64,000 nucleotides of DNA, taken from Elusimicrobiota bacterium. GTDB taxonomy: Bacteria > Elusimicrobiota > Elusimicrobia > UBA1565 > UBA9628. Both the position numbers and the translations under genes were made by a program. Under the pieces are notes generated by a model. That model worked only from the letters and a program-made list of their open reading frames with translations, did no database searches and had not been told where the DNA came from. Position 1 is the first letter of the stretch, and each line of letters starts with the position of its first letter. The stretch covers positions 32,159 through 96,158 of the forward strand of contig JAUYSH010000074.1 in assembly GCA_030696455.1 (NCBI GenBank). Reading direction: 5' to 3'. Shown in pieces: positions 41,664 to 50,287 of the stretch.

Positions 41664-42655
41664 TCCTTGAACGCGTACATCTCGAAGGTCCCGCCCGATT
41701 GGAAGAGGGTCTCGAGAGCGGTGGCGGCGACGACGAAGGGAACGAGTAAGGGAAGCAGCAGGACGTGGGCCGCCGTCTGGAAGGGGTAGCGCAGGGCGGT
41801 ATCGGTGCGCGCCGTCGAGTTCTTGAGGAGGGAATAGAGGAGGTTGAAGCGGAAGCCGGCGGCGTTGAAGAGGGACTGGAGCAGGCCGTAGGGGTTCTGC
41901 TCGAAGCTGTAGTGGTCGAGCTGAACGACGCGGAAGCGGTGGCGCTTCAGGATCGCGTCGAGGGACTTGACGGTGAAATGGAAGTAGTGGCGGGGCGCGT
42001 CCACGTGGAACCAATTGCCGCCGAACAGGCGGGCCTGCCAGCTGCCGTAGTTCGGCACCGCGATGAAGAGGACGCCGCCGGGCTTGAGGAGCTCGTGGGC
42101 GCGTGCGAGCGCGGCGACGGGGTTGGCGAAATGCTCGAGCGTGTGGCAGAAGATCACGGCGTTGTAGCGGTTCTTCTCGTGGGGGGAGGTGAGAAAATCC
42201 CCGGTGGCCACCTCGAGCTTGAGGACGCGGCGGGCGTGGTGCGCCGCGGTCTCGCTGAGCTCCAGGCCGTGGGCCTCGTAGCCGAGCTCGCGCATGTAGG
42301 AGAGCATGATGCCGCGGCCGCAGCCGACGTCGAGGACGGGCCCGCGGGGGACCCGGTTGAAGAGCACGGCGGCGCGGCGCTTGCGGAACCAGCGAACCAT
42401 GGCCTCGAAGAGCGGGTTGAAGCGGACGTTCTCCTTCCCGTAGTACTGCTCGGGATACCACTTCCCGATCTCGTCGCCCGGGACCGGCGGCCAGGTGCGC
42501 CCGAAGCCGCAGTCCGGGCAGGTGAGGAGCTCGAATCCGTCCTCATTGGACGGAGAGGATTTTTCGGGGCCGTCGAAGGCGCAGGCCGGGCAGCGCGCGG
42601 GGCGCTTGTCCTGGGCGGAGAGCTCGGGCTGGAATCGGCTGGCGGAGGTCATCAC
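41660..42655 (-). CDS. SAM-dependent methyltransferase with N-terminal zinc ribbon
   Basis: 331 residues. The N-terminus has C-x2-C (ARCPACAFDG) and C-x2-C (LLTCPDCGFGRTWP), a zinc ribbon typical of the C-methyltransferase branch acting on sugar nucleotides or lipids. The Rossmann core carries VLDVGCGRGIMLSYMRELGYEAHGLELS and VIFCHTLEHFANP (motif IV). A hydrophobic C-terminal segment (HVLLLPLLVPFVVAATALETLF) suggests membrane contact. The start is GTG 42655 by promoter spacing, or ATG one codon later. TATAAT (42664-42669) ends 8 nt upstream. Confidence 0.85.
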   Translation of the reverse strand: MMTSASRFQPELSAQDKRPARCPACAFDGPEKSSPSNEDGFELLTCPDCGFGRTWPPVPGDEIGKWYPEQYYGKENVRFNPLFEAMVRWFRKRRAAVLFNRVPRGPVLDVGCGRGIMLSYMRELGYEAHGLELSETAAHHARRVLKLEVATGDFLTSPHEKNRYNAVIFCHTLEHFANPVAALARAHELLKPGGVLFIAVPNYGSWQARLFGGNWFHVDAPRHYFHFTVKSLDAILKRHRFRVVQLDHYSFEQNPYGLLQSLFNAAGFRFNLLYSLLKNSTARTDTALRYPFQTAAHVLLLPLLVPFVVAATALETLFQSGGTFEMYAFKE

Positions 42656-42663
42656 GAAGGAAA

Positions 42664-42675
42664 ATTATATAAAAT
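42664..42675. promoter_or_regulatory. Overlapping divergent -10 boxes between methyltransferase and HtrA genes
   Basis: The 12-nt AT-rich element holds minus-strand TATAAT (42664-42669) and plus-strand TAAAAT (42670-42675). The start codons are 8 nt and 6 nt away on the two sides, so the whole 26-nt gap is two back-to-back leaderless promoters. Confidence 0.65.
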
Positions 42676-42681
42676 TCGGCC

Positions 42682-43728
42682 ATGTCGATCCGACTACTCT
42701 GTGCCGCCCTCATGCTGGCCGTCGGATCGCTGGCCGACGCGCCGGCGGTCCACGCTCTGTTGCCCGATGAGGAGAACACGATCAAGGTTTTCAAGTCCGC
42801 CTCGTCCTCGGTCGTGTACGTCACCAACGTCGCGATCACCCAAAGCCCGTACATGGACGAGCAGGCCATCCCGCAGGGGACGGGCTCGGGCTACGTTTGG
42901 GACCGCCAGGGCCACATCGTCACCAATTTCCACGTCGTGCAGGGCGGGCACGCCTTCCTGGTGACGCTTGGCGATCAGACCCAGCTCGAGGCGAAGCTCG
43001 TCGGCTTCGACCCGACGAAGGACATCGCCGTGCTCAAGGTCGAGCAAAGCCACGAGAAGCTCGTCCCCGTGCGCATGGCCAAGTTCGAGACGCTGCAGGT
43101 CGGCCAGAAGACGATCGCGATCGGAAACCCGTTCGGCCTGGACCATACCCTGACGACGGGCGTGATCTCCGCGCTCGGCCGCGAGGTCCAGGGCGTCAGC
43201 GGCATCAAGATCCGCGACATGATCCAGACCGACGCCGCCATCAACCCGGGAAACTCCGGCGGCCCGCTGCTCGATTCGGACGGGAACCTCATCGGGATGA
43301 ACACGATGATCTTCAGCCGCTCCGGCGGCAGCGCCGGCATCGGCTTCGCCGTGCCGGTGTCGTTCATCGCGAGGATCGTTCCCGAGCTGATCAAGTTCGG
43401 CAAGGTGGTGCGGCCGGGGATGGGCATCACCCTCTTGAGCTCGGGGCAGAAGTATTACCTCGTCGGCGACCGGCCCGGGGTCATCGTCAACGAGGTCGCC
43501 CCCGGCGGGCCGGCCGCGAAGGCCGGGCTACGCGGGCTGCGGCGCTTCCGGGGCGGGCGCGTGGCTCCCGGCGACATCATCGTCGGCGTCGAGTCGTTCG
43601 TCGTGCGCGACTTCGACGACCTTTACAACGCGTTCGACCGCTTCAAGCCGGGCGACACCGTGGCCGTGAAGATCGAGCGGGACGGCAAGCCGCTCTCGCT
43701 GCAGGTCAAGCTCGTCAATATCCAGTAG
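42682..43728 (+). CDS. HtrA/DegP-type periplasmic serine protease with one PDZ domain
   Basis: 348 residues with a signal peptide (MSIRLLCAALMLAVGSLADAPAVHA). The catalytic triad is His84 (IVTNFHVV), Asp114 (PTKDIAVLKV) and Ser192 (INPGNSGGPLLD). A single C-terminal PDZ domain (ITLLSSGQKYYLVGDRPGVIVNEVAPGGPAAKAGL, GDIIVGVESFVVRDFDDLYNAFDRFKPGDTVAVKIERDG) follows. It degrades or refolds damaged envelope proteins. The RGLRRFRGGRVAPG insert in the PDZ is unusual. The promoter is divergent from the methyltransferase gene. Confidence 0.92.
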   Translation: MSIRLLCAALMLAVGSLADAPAVHALLPDEENTIKVFKSASSSVVYVTNVAITQSPYMDEQAIPQGTGSGYVWDRQGHIVTNFHVVQGGHAFLVTLGDQTQLEAKLVGFDPTKDIAVLKVEQSHEKLVPVRMAKFETLQVGQKTIAIGNPFGLDHTLTTGVISALGREVQGVSGIKIRDMIQTDAAINPGNSGGPLLDSDGNLIGMNTMIFSRSGGSAGIGFAVPVSFIARIVPELIKFGKVVRPGMGITLLSSGQKYYLVGDRPGVIVNEVAPGGPAAKAGLRGLRRFRGGRVAPGDIIVGVESFVVRDFDDLYNAFDRFKPGDTVAVKIERDGKPLSLQVKLVNIQ

Positions 43729-43733
43729 GGCCG

Positions 43734-44948
43734 CTAAAGGCCGCGGTTGCGCAAGGTGATGGTGATCCCCAGGCCGACCACGATCATGATCCAGGCGGCC
43801 AGTATCCCGATGCTCGCCTTTCCCCACGCCCGCATGCGCGGCCCCGCCTCCCAGCGGCCGGCGACGCGGCCCGACTGGTAGGCCACGGCCAGGATATAAG
43901 CGAGCACGACCAGGGAGGGGATGAAGGTCCCGAGGAACAGCGCGGTGCTGCCCCAGTCGAGGTTCAGACGGTGGTCGGCGATGGAGTAGCCGAACCGGGA
44001 GAGGTAGCGGATGCGCAGTGCCTCGCGCGCGGCCGCCATTTCCAGGACGACGGCGAACATCCCCAGGGCGGCCGGCCAGGCGAAGCGATGGTGATCCTTC
44101 TCCTGCCTCTGCGCGTGATAGAGGTAGCCCAGGAGGCCCAGCCCCAGAACGACCCCCAGCAGGAACAGCGGATGAGCGTGGAAGCGCAGCTCCCGTGGAA
44201 GCACGAGCAGCCAGAGAAAGCCCGTGACGGCCTCGAGCGCCGTCGCGTGGAAGGCCATCTTGGCGCCCAGGCGTCCCGCCCAGGCCAGGTAGGCCTGGTC
44301 CATGTCGGCCCGCGCGCGGAAGTACCACGCGTAGAGCATGAGGAGCGCGCCGGTCGCCGCGAAGGCGGGGACGATGAAGTGCAGGAAGCGGGGCAGCGAG
44401 AAATCGTGGAGGACCGTTCCCGCCGTCGCGGCGGCCCCGTGGCTCGTGTACCAGCCGAGCCATTTCTCGGGCTGCAGCAGCTGAAATCCGAGCACGTGCA
44501 TGATGAAGCCGGCCAGGAGGAACATCGTGAAGGAGAATCCGGCGAAGGCCGAGCTCGCGTCGCCCTTCTGCTCTCTGGCCAGATAAAGCGAGGCGTACCC
44601 GGCCATCAGGATGAAGATGAAGCCGATCGCCCAGGCGGCGGACAGGTTGCTCGAGGCGTACCAGAAGGGGTCGTAGATGACCTGGACGAAAAGCAGGGGT
44701 GCCACGCCCAGGAGGATCGCCCCTGAGACGCTCGCCGTCGCGGCCTTGGCCATTCCCCCGGCGAGGCGCTCCCAGGCCTCGCCTCCTTTGAGGCGGCCGA
44801 TCACGGCCAAGCAGGTCGTGCCGAGCGCGAGGTTCACGAACAGGATGTGCAGCGTGAAGGTGAGTACCATGAGCGCCTGAAAGACGACGGGAAAAAAGGG
44901 AACGCCCATCGGGTCCTTCAAGAGCTGGAGCATCGCCGGGGTATCCAT
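43734..44948 (-). CDS. CydA-like membrane paralogue, second subunit of a bd-like complex
   Basis: 404 residues with about ten membrane segments. The opening segment (PFFPVVFQALMVLTFTLHILFVNLALGTTCLAV) has the first-helix His arrangement of cytochrome bd subunit I, and later segments keep several His (GFIMHVLGFQLL, FLHFIVPAF, AFHATALEA, FHAHPLFLLG). The two Glu of the CydA proton/heme site are not apparent. It follows the cytochrome-c-tailed CydA-like gene by 12 nt behind AGGAG-like sequence, so the pair likely forms one membrane complex in which a CydA-like paralogue replaces CydB. No Q-loop GRQPW is seen. Confidence 0.75.
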   Translation of the reverse strand: MDTPAMLQLLKDPMGVPFFPVVFQALMVLTFTLHILFVNLALGTTCLAVIGRLKGGEAWERLAGGMAKAATASVSGAILLGVAPLLFVQVIYDPFWYASSNLSAAWAIGFIFILMAGYASLYLAREQKGDASSAFAGFSFTMFLLAGFIMHVLGFQLLQPEKWLGWYTSHGAAATAGTVLHDFSLPRFLHFIVPAFAATGALLMLYAWYFRARADMDQAYLAWAGRLGAKMAFHATALEAVTGFLWLLVLPRELRFHAHPLFLLGVVLGLGLLGYLYHAQRQEKDHHRFAWPAALGMFAVVLEMAAAREALRIRYLSRFGYSIADHRLNLDWGSTALFLGTFIPSLVVLAYILAVAYQSGRVAGRWEAGPRMRAWGKASIGILAAWIMIVVGLGITITLRNRGL

Positions 44949-44960
44949 GAATTTCTCCTG

Positions 44961-46271
44961 CTACTTCGAGATCGAGATCAGGTACGCGGCCAAGGCCTGC
45001 TTCTCCGGTTCCGTGCCGATGAACGGAGGCATGTAGGGGTAGGAGCCCAGGCTGTCCAGGAAGGCCGACAAGGAATCGACATCGGTGAATCCCAGCGCGG
45101 CCACGCGCTGAGGAAGAGGCCTGAGGCCCTTCGGCGAGAGGGTGTGGCAGGAGCTGCACTCGATGAGCGCGACCATCCGTCCCGCCTCGAGGCGGTTGGC
45201 GTCCGTGACCTCCCGAAGGCCGTTGGGCACGAAGGGGGCGAAGCGAAGGATGCCCTTCTCGTTCATGGCGGCCGTCTCGGAGCCGACCCCCTTGGCCGGA
45301 AGGTCGTGGCCGATGATCTGGTTGGAGTACATGAACCCCGGCATCAGGTAGGGTTTGCGGATCAGTTCCCGGGCCCGCTCGAAGGAGAAGATCGAGACGA
45401 AGAGCACGCAGATGGCCAGCAGCGACGCGGGAAAGCCCGCCGCGAGCGGCCGCACCCTCAACAGCGCGAACCAGGCGGCCATCAGCGCGATCGGGACCCA
45501 CATGCCCTTGACCAGGCCCGGCGTCAGCAGCGCCTCGAAGGTCGCGCGCGCGGCCTCGGGCAAGGCGGCCCGGTACCAGAAGAAGGACGCGGTGGCCAGG
45601 GCCAAGCCGGCCAGCCCCCAGGCCGCCGCGATCCGCACCACCTCGGCGCGTGTCTTCGCGTCGTCCGAGCGGCTGGCCACCGCGACGGCGTAGGAGGCCG
45701 CGATCGCGAACATGCCGGTCGTGCGCAGGGCGAGCTGCGGCCAGTACGTCTGATTGAAGAAGCCGTCGAAGAAACCTCCGGTGACGAGCCAACGGCCGGG
45801 GGTCAGCATGAAGGTCAGGATGCCGACGATCACGATCATCGTCGTCCAGGAGCCGAGCGCGAATATCCAGCCGAGCTTGAGGTGGGTCCTGCGGTCGACC
45901 TTGTCGAAGGTGTAATAGTAAGTGAAGATGCCGGCGACCTCGATGAGGAAGAAGCACCACTCGGTCGCCCAGCCCCAGACGTAGTTGTGGATCAGCCCGG
46001 AGAGGGCTCGCGGCGCGGCGGCGGAGGCCGAGAACCAGATGCCGACCCCGGTGATCGAGCCGAACACGTAGGCGAAAACGAGCAGCATGCCGGTGTATTT
46101 GCGGACGAAGGCCAGGAGCTCGGGGCGCTCCTCGCGGTAGGCCTTGTTCTCAAGATAAAGGCTCAGCCACATCGCGCTCACCGAGAGGTGGGACGGGAGG
46201 ATGTGGAACGTCGCGATCAGCGCGAGCACCCCGCCCGCGGTCAGCCCCGGAACTTCCCAGACTGGATACAT
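44961..46271 (-). CDS. Cytochrome bd-like oxidase subunit I with fused C-terminal cytochrome c domain
   Basis: 436 residues. The CydA-like N-terminal half has helix-1 His (LIATFHILPSHLSVSAMWLSLY) and the Glu-bearing helix ATEWCFFLIEVAGIFTYYY, matching the E99/E107 region of E. coli CydA, followed by ALGSWTTMIVIVGILTFM. The quinol-binding GRQPW Q-loop is absent. The C-terminal about 110 residues carry one CXXCH (ALIECSSCHTLSPKGLRPL) and a downstream Met (SYPYMPPFIG), a class I cytochrome c. The protein might therefore take electrons from c-type hemes rather than quinol, or act as an alternative oxidase. The start ATG 46271 sits next to a strong hairpin. Confidence 0.8.
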   Translation of the reverse strand: MYPVWEVPGLTAGGVLALIATFHILPSHLSVSAMWLSLYLENKAYREERPELLAFVRKYTGMLLVFAYVFGSITGVGIWFSASAAAPRALSGLIHNYVWGWATEWCFFLIEVAGIFTYYYTFDKVDRRTHLKLGWIFALGSWTTMIVIVGILTFMLTPGRWLVTGGFFDGFFNQTYWPQLALRTTGMFAIAASYAVAVASRSDDAKTRAEVVRIAAAWGLAGLALATASFFWYRAALPEAARATFEALLTPGLVKGMWVPIALMAAWFALLRVRPLAAGFPASLLAICVLFVSIFSFERARELIRKPYLMPGFMYSNQIIGHDLPAKGVGSETAAMNEKGILRFAPFVPNGLREVTDANRLEAGRMVALIECSSCHTLSPKGLRPLPQRVAALGFTDVDSLSAFLDSLGSYPYMPPFIGTEPEKQALAAYLISISK

Positions 46272-46277
46272 TGAGGA

Positions 46278-46311
46278 CCCCCGTGAGCTCCCAGGAGGAG
46301 CTCAACGGGGG
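46278..46311 (-). promoter_or_regulatory. Hairpin directly upstream of the bd-like operon start
   Basis: CCCCGT-GAGCTCC (46278-46291) pairs with GGAGCTCAACGGGG (46297-46310), nearly perfect. Its arm ends 6 nt before the ATG at 46271 and 32 nt after the M20 gene stop. It could be a terminator for the M20 gene (no T-run) or control translation of the oxidase gene. Confidence 0.55.
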
Positions 46312-46342
46312 CCCTGCAACGATTATTCCGGAAGTGTATGGC

Positions 46343-47752
46343 TTACTTGACGGAAGGCAAGGCCGCGATCTCCGCGTACAGATGCACCGCCGAGGCGATG
46401 GCCTTCTGGAACATCCCCAGGTGGAGGCTTTCGTTCTCGGAGTGCGGATTAGAGAGCGGATCCTCGACGCCGATCAGCAGCGCCGGCGCGCCCTTCAGGG
46501 CCTTCGCGAAGGGTCCGACGAAAGGGATCGAGCCGCCGCAGCCCATGTCCACGGCCGCCCGTCCGTAGCCTTTCTTGAGCGCCGCGCGCGCCGCGGTGAA
46601 GGCGGGCGCGGCGGTGTCCGTCGTCCAGGACGGGCTCGCGGTCTCGCCGGAGAACTCCACCTTGACGCCCCACGGGGCGTGCTTGAGCAGATGCTTCTTG
46701 AGGTCGGCGAGGGTCTTCTTCGGGTTCATGCCCGGGACCACGCGTATGCCCATGTGGGCCCAGACGGAGTCGTTGATGATGTTCGCGCAATCCTTTTTGG
46801 ACGAAGCCTGTATCGCGTTGACCGAGAACGAGGGGAGGTACCAATTGGAACGCAGGATGTCCTTCGGGCTCACCATCAGCTTGGTCCCCGTAAACAGGCC
46901 GCTTTGCTCGCGGAAGGTCTTCTCCGAGAGCTTGAGCGCCTTGAGGCTGGCCTCGGAGGCCTTGGCGGGCTTGGCGACATCCTTGTAGATGCCGGGGATC
47001 GTCATGCGTCCCTTGGCGTCGACGACGGAGGCGATCATCTTCGAAAGGGCCAGGACGGGGTCGGCCACGGGGCCGCCCCACATGCCGGAGTGGAGAGGGT
47101 GGTCCATCGAGCGCACGGTCACGTCGAGGGCGACGATGCCGCGCAGGGCGACGGTGATCGACGGCGTCTCATGGTCGAAATTCCCGGTGTCGGTCAGCAC
47201 GATCACGTCGGCCATGACCTTCTCGGCGTACTTCTGCAGGAACGGCTCGAGGTTGTCCGAGCCGCATTCCTCCTCGCCCTCGATGATCAATTTCACGTTG
47301 ACCGGCAGCGAGCCGTGCGTCTTGAGCCAGGAGGCGATGGCGCTCGTGTGGGCGACCGCGCCGGCCTTATCGTCGGCGCAGCCTCGCCCGAACAGCCGGC
47401 CGTCGCGCTCGGTGGGCTCGAAGGGCGGGGACTTCCACAGCTCCTCGCGGCCGGCGGGCTGGACGTCGTGGTGCGCGTAAAGCAGGAGGGTGGGCTTGCC
47501 CGGGGCGTGAAGCCAATCGGCGTAAACGTAGGGGTGGGCGCCGGGCAAGGTCAGGATCTCGACGTTTTCGAGACCGCGCGCCTTGCACAGGGCGGCCACG
47601 GCCTCGGCGGAGCGCACGACCTCCTTGGGATCGAAGCCGGGAAACGAAACGCTCGGGATGCGGGCCAGCAGCTTCAAGTCCTCGAGGAACTCGGAGTTGT
47701 GGTCGTCGGCATACAGCGCGGCAACGGCGGATTGGGAGGAAAGGTCGCTCAT
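46343..47752 (-). CDS. M20-family dipeptidase/metallopeptidase
   Basis: 469 residues. Zinc and catalytic motifs: LLLYAHHDVQPAGREELW (His ligand and catalytic Asp), LFGRGCADDKAGAVAHTSAI (bridging Asp), IIEGEEECGSDNLEPFL (general-base Glu pair), VLTDTGNFD and near the end NPHSENESLHLGMF (His ligand). It cleaves dipeptides or removes terminal residues in the cytosol. The start ATG 47752 is chosen because TATCAT (47760-47765) ends 7 nt upstream; earlier Met codons overlap that box. Confidence 0.92.
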   Translation of the reverse strand: MSDLSSQSAVAALYADDHNSEFLEDLKLLARIPSVSFPGFDPKEVVRSAEAVAALCKARGLENVEILTLPGAHPYVYADWLHAPGKPTLLLYAHHDVQPAGREELWKSPPFEPTERDGRLFGRGCADDKAGAVAHTSAIASWLKTHGSLPVNVKLIIEGEEECGSDNLEPFLQKYAEKVMADVIVLTDTGNFDHETPSITVALRGIVALDVTVRSMDHPLHSGMWGGPVADPVLALSKMIASVVDAKGRMTIPGIYKDVAKPAKASEASLKALKLSEKTFREQSGLFTGTKLMVSPKDILRSNWYLPSFSVNAIQASSKKDCANIINDSVWAHMGIRVVPGMNPKKTLADLKKHLLKHAPWGVKVEFSGETASPSWTTDTAAPAFTAARAALKKGYGRAAVDMGCGGSIPFVGPFAKALKGAPALLIGVEDPLSNPHSENESLHLGMFQKAIASAVHLYAEIAALPSVK

Positions 47753-47759
47753 GAATCCG

Positions 47760-47878
47760 ATGATACAAATATGGGCGCCCTCCAACCATGAATGGCGTCA
47801 GGCCTCACGATTTGAACAATTCGTCGTATCGACAGGACTGACGCCGTCATACGGCGGCTGGGTCAAAGTTGATAGAAT
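47760..47878. promoter_or_regulatory. Divergent -10 boxes for M20 peptidase (-) and lptF (+)
   Basis: Minus-strand TATCAT (47760-47765, 7 nt to the ATG) and plus-strand TAGAAT (47873-47878, 8 nt to the ATG). Between them is an 8-bp inverted repeat GGCGTCAG (47794-47801)/CTGACGCC (47838-47845) that could bind a regulator. Confidence 0.55.
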
Positions 47879-47886
47879 CAGCCTGG

Positions 47887-48966
47887 ATGCCGATTCTGCC
47901 GCGCTACGTTCTGCGCCAGTTCCTGCCGGTCTTCGCAGCCAGCCTCGCCCTTTTCCTGGGGGTGCTGCTGATGAATCAGTTCCTGCGGCTGTTTTCGCTG
48001 GCGATGATGAAGGGCATTCCCGTTTGGTGGATTCTCAGCTGCTTCGCCCGGCTGCTTCCCTCTCTGGCCGCCCTGGCGGTGCCGATGTCCTTCCTCGTCG
48101 CGGCGATGATCGTCCTGGGGCAGCTCGCCGACAGCGGTGAGGTGATGGCCCTGCGCGCCAGCGGCTTCTCCTACCGCGAGATCACGCGCCCCCTGCTCTG
48201 GGCCGCGATCCTCCTCTCGGGGGCGCTGCTCCTCGTCAATCACAAGCTGGGGCCCGAGGGATTCCACTCCTTCAAGAAGCGCACGAGCGAGGCGGCGCAG
48301 AAGGTGGCGCGCGTGGACCTCCGCTCCCGATCCTTTACGCCCCTGGGTCCGTGGCGACTTTATGCGCGCGGCACGGACGCGAAGACGGGCGCGCTCGAGG
48401 GGGTCTATCTCGTCAAGCCGGGGCAGTCGTCCGGGATGCGCATCAACGCCGAGAACGGGACGCTCACGTCGGATCCCGGCAAGGGCATCACGCTCGAGCT
48501 GCGCGACGGACAGCTGCAGCTTCCGAGCCGGGAGCCTGAACGCTTCACCTCAGGCCGCTTCGAGCGCTACAGCGTGTTCGTGCCGCTCACCGCCGCCGCG
48601 GAGCCGCGCGAGCGGACCATGCAGGAGATGAACACCTCGATGCTGCGCGCGAAGGCCGCCGATCCGGCGACGCCTTCCGACCGGCGCTTGGAGTACCGCG
48701 TCGAGGCGGCCGTGCGCACGGTCGGGGCGCTGTCGCCGTTCGTCTTTTTCTGGGTCGGCGTGCCGCTCGGCATGGCCAAGCGCCGCACGCGAGGCGCCGA
48801 TCTCGCCGCCAGCCTCGGCGTCATGTTCTTGTTCTACGGCCTTCTCGTCGTGGGGATCAGCCTCGGCCGCCGCCACGAAGCCCTGGCCTCGTTCGCCCCG
48901 TGGCTGTGCAACGCCGTGGGCCTGCTCGCGGGCGTCTTCCTGACCCGCAGGGCGGCCGCCCAGTGA
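47887..48966 (+). CDS. lptF: LPS export ABC permease LptF
   Basis: 359 residues, YjgP/YjgQ family. Three N-terminal membrane helices (LPVFAASLALFLGVLLMNQFLRLF, LAALAVPMSFLVAAMIVLGQLADSGEVMALRASGFSYREI), a periplasmic beta-jellyroll (PWRLYARGTDAKTGALEGVYLV, GTLTSDPGKGITLELRDGQLQL) and three C-terminal helices. The cytoplasmic coupling loop GEVMALRASGFS is typical. With LptG it forms the inner-membrane part of the LPS transporter, driven by LptB. The start at 47887 fits TAGAAT 8 nt upstream. The stop overlaps lptG (GTGA). Confidence 0.9.
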   Translation: MPILPRYVLRQFLPVFAASLALFLGVLLMNQFLRLFSLAMMKGIPVWWILSCFARLLPSLAALAVPMSFLVAAMIVLGQLADSGEVMALRASGFSYREITRPLLWAAILLSGALLLVNHKLGPEGFHSFKKRTSEAAQKVARVDLRSRSFTPLGPWRLYARGTDAKTGALEGVYLVKPGQSSGMRINAENGTLTSDPGKGITLELRDGQLQLPSREPERFTSGRFERYSVFVPLTAAAEPRERTMQEMNTSMLRAKAADPATPSDRRLEYRVEAAVRTVGALSPFVFFWVGVPLGMAKRRTRGADLAASLGVMFLFYGLLVVGISLGRRHEALASFAPWLCNAVGLLAGVFLTRRAAAQ

Positions 48967-50036
48967 CGATCTACACGCGCTACATGGTCGGGCGCTTCGT
49001 GAGGCCCTTCGCATTCGGCCTCGGCTTGTTCGCCGTGCTCATCTTCCTCGGGGACACTTTCGACAAGATGAATCCGATCATGCGTTCCCGCGCGCCGCTG
49101 TTGACGATTCTCGAGTGTCTTTGGCTCGAAGTTCCTTACTGGGCCGGGCGCGTGATCCCGATGGCGACTTTGCTCGCGACGCTCGTGGCGATCGGGGGCT
49201 TCGTGCAGAGCGGCGAATGGCTCGCGACGCAGTCCTGCGGCATCGAGACGAAGCGCTTCTGGCTGCCGGTGCTCGGCTGCGCGCTGGGCGTGTCGGTGCT
49301 CGCCTTCGTCGCGCAGGAAACGGTCATGCCGGCGGCGTGGGCCCGCTCCCGGAGGCTGTGGCGCGAGAAGGTCCACCCCGAATGGGAGTGGACCAAATAT
49401 CAGAACGTCGCCCTGCTCGGCGGCGAGGACCAGTTCGTGCAGGCCTGGCTGTTCCTTCCCAAGGAGGGAAAGCTCGAAAGGCCCATCCTCGAGACGATGG
49501 GGGCCCGCGGCGTCACGCGCCAGCTGGACGCGAGAAACGCGTTCTGGGATCCCGCCCGCGCGCGCTGGGTCTTCCACGACGGCGTCGAGCGCGTGTTCGG
49601 GGCGAACGGCGTCGTTGAGAAGCAGTTCGAGAGCCTGGTGTCGGATCTGGACGCTCCGCCCCTGAGCCTCGTGCCCCGCGCGACGAGCCCCGACGAGATG
49701 ACGATGCGGGAGGCGCTCTCCTACGCGCGCCGCGTCGGACGCTTCGGCGGCTCTCAGCGGGAGTACGAGGTCGCGGCGATGTCGAAACTCGCCTACCCTT
49801 TCACTAATTTGATCATCTGCGCGCTCGGCATCCCCATCGCGCTGCGCCTGCGCAAGTCCTCTCGCGTCGTCAGCTTCGTCTCGGCGCTGGGGCTCTCCTT
49901 CATCTTCCTCTGGATGATGGAGATCGGCCGCACGCTCGGGGTGAGCGGCGTCCTGCCGCCGCTCGCCGCGGCGTGGTTGGCCAACGCCGTCTTCGGCTCG
50001 CTCGCCCTCTTCCTGCTCCGGCGCTGGGACCTCTAG
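48963..50036 (+). CDS. lptG: LPS export ABC permease LptG
   Basis: 357 residues, same family as LptF: ITIYTRYMVGRFVRPFAFGLGLFAVLIFLGDTFDKM-type N-terminus (GTG start inside the lptF stop), coupling loop SGEWLATQSCGIETKRFW, a periplasmic domain with ARARWVFHDGVERVF and C-terminal helices YPFTNLIICALGIPIALRLRK and LSFIFLWMMEIGRTLG. The coupled pair implies an LPS- or lipooligosaccharide-bearing outer membrane. I assign F to the first and G to the second gene by order and sequence feel, so the labels could be swapped. Confidence 0.9.
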   Translation: MTIYTRYMVGRFVRPFAFGLGLFAVLIFLGDTFDKMNPIMRSRAPLLTILECLWLEVPYWAGRVIPMATLLATLVAIGGFVQSGEWLATQSCGIETKRFWLPVLGCALGVSVLAFVAQETVMPAAWARSRRLWREKVHPEWEWTKYQNVALLGGEDQFVQAWLFLPKEGKLERPILETMGARGVTRQLDARNAFWDPARARWVFHDGVERVFGANGVVEKQFESLVSDLDAPPLSLVPRATSPDEMTMREALSYARRVGRFGGSQREYEVAAMSKLAYPFTNLIICALGIPIALRLRKSSRVVSFVSALGLSFIFLWMMEIGRTLGVSGVLPPLAAAWLANAVFGSLALFLLRRWDL

Positions 50037-50287
50037 CTGCTGCGCCGTGCGCGCCGACAGGAAGGTCCGCTTTCGTTCGGCGACGAGCACACCGCTGAAG
50101 GTCTGGGATGAGATCATCACGCCGGCGCCGTTATTGCGGCGGATCTCGACGTCGTGCCTGCCCGGAGGCGGATTCACGCGCGCCATGCGGATCTGCGCGG
50201 GCAGGACGGCCCAGCCGCGCGTGTCGGCGTGCTCGCTGGCGGCGGCGCCGTGGGGGACCCCGGCGGAGGCCACGGACAAAGCGGCGT
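50037..50287 (-). pseudogene. C-terminal remnant of a COG3014-like lipoprotein gene
   Basis: Between the lptG stop and the stop of the next minus-strand gene, the minus strand encodes a protein-like stretch (SVASAGVPHGAAASEHADTRGW, VLPAQIRMARVNPPPGRHDVEIRRN, GVMISSQTFSGVLVAERKRTFLSARTAQ). The D-T-R-x-W-x-x-L-P-x-x-I-x-x-A-R and P-x-G-x-H pattern is the usual C-terminus of COG3014 lipoproteins. It has no start codon and its frame runs on antisense into lptG without a stop, so it is a 5'-truncated, probably dead fragment. Confidence 0.45.
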
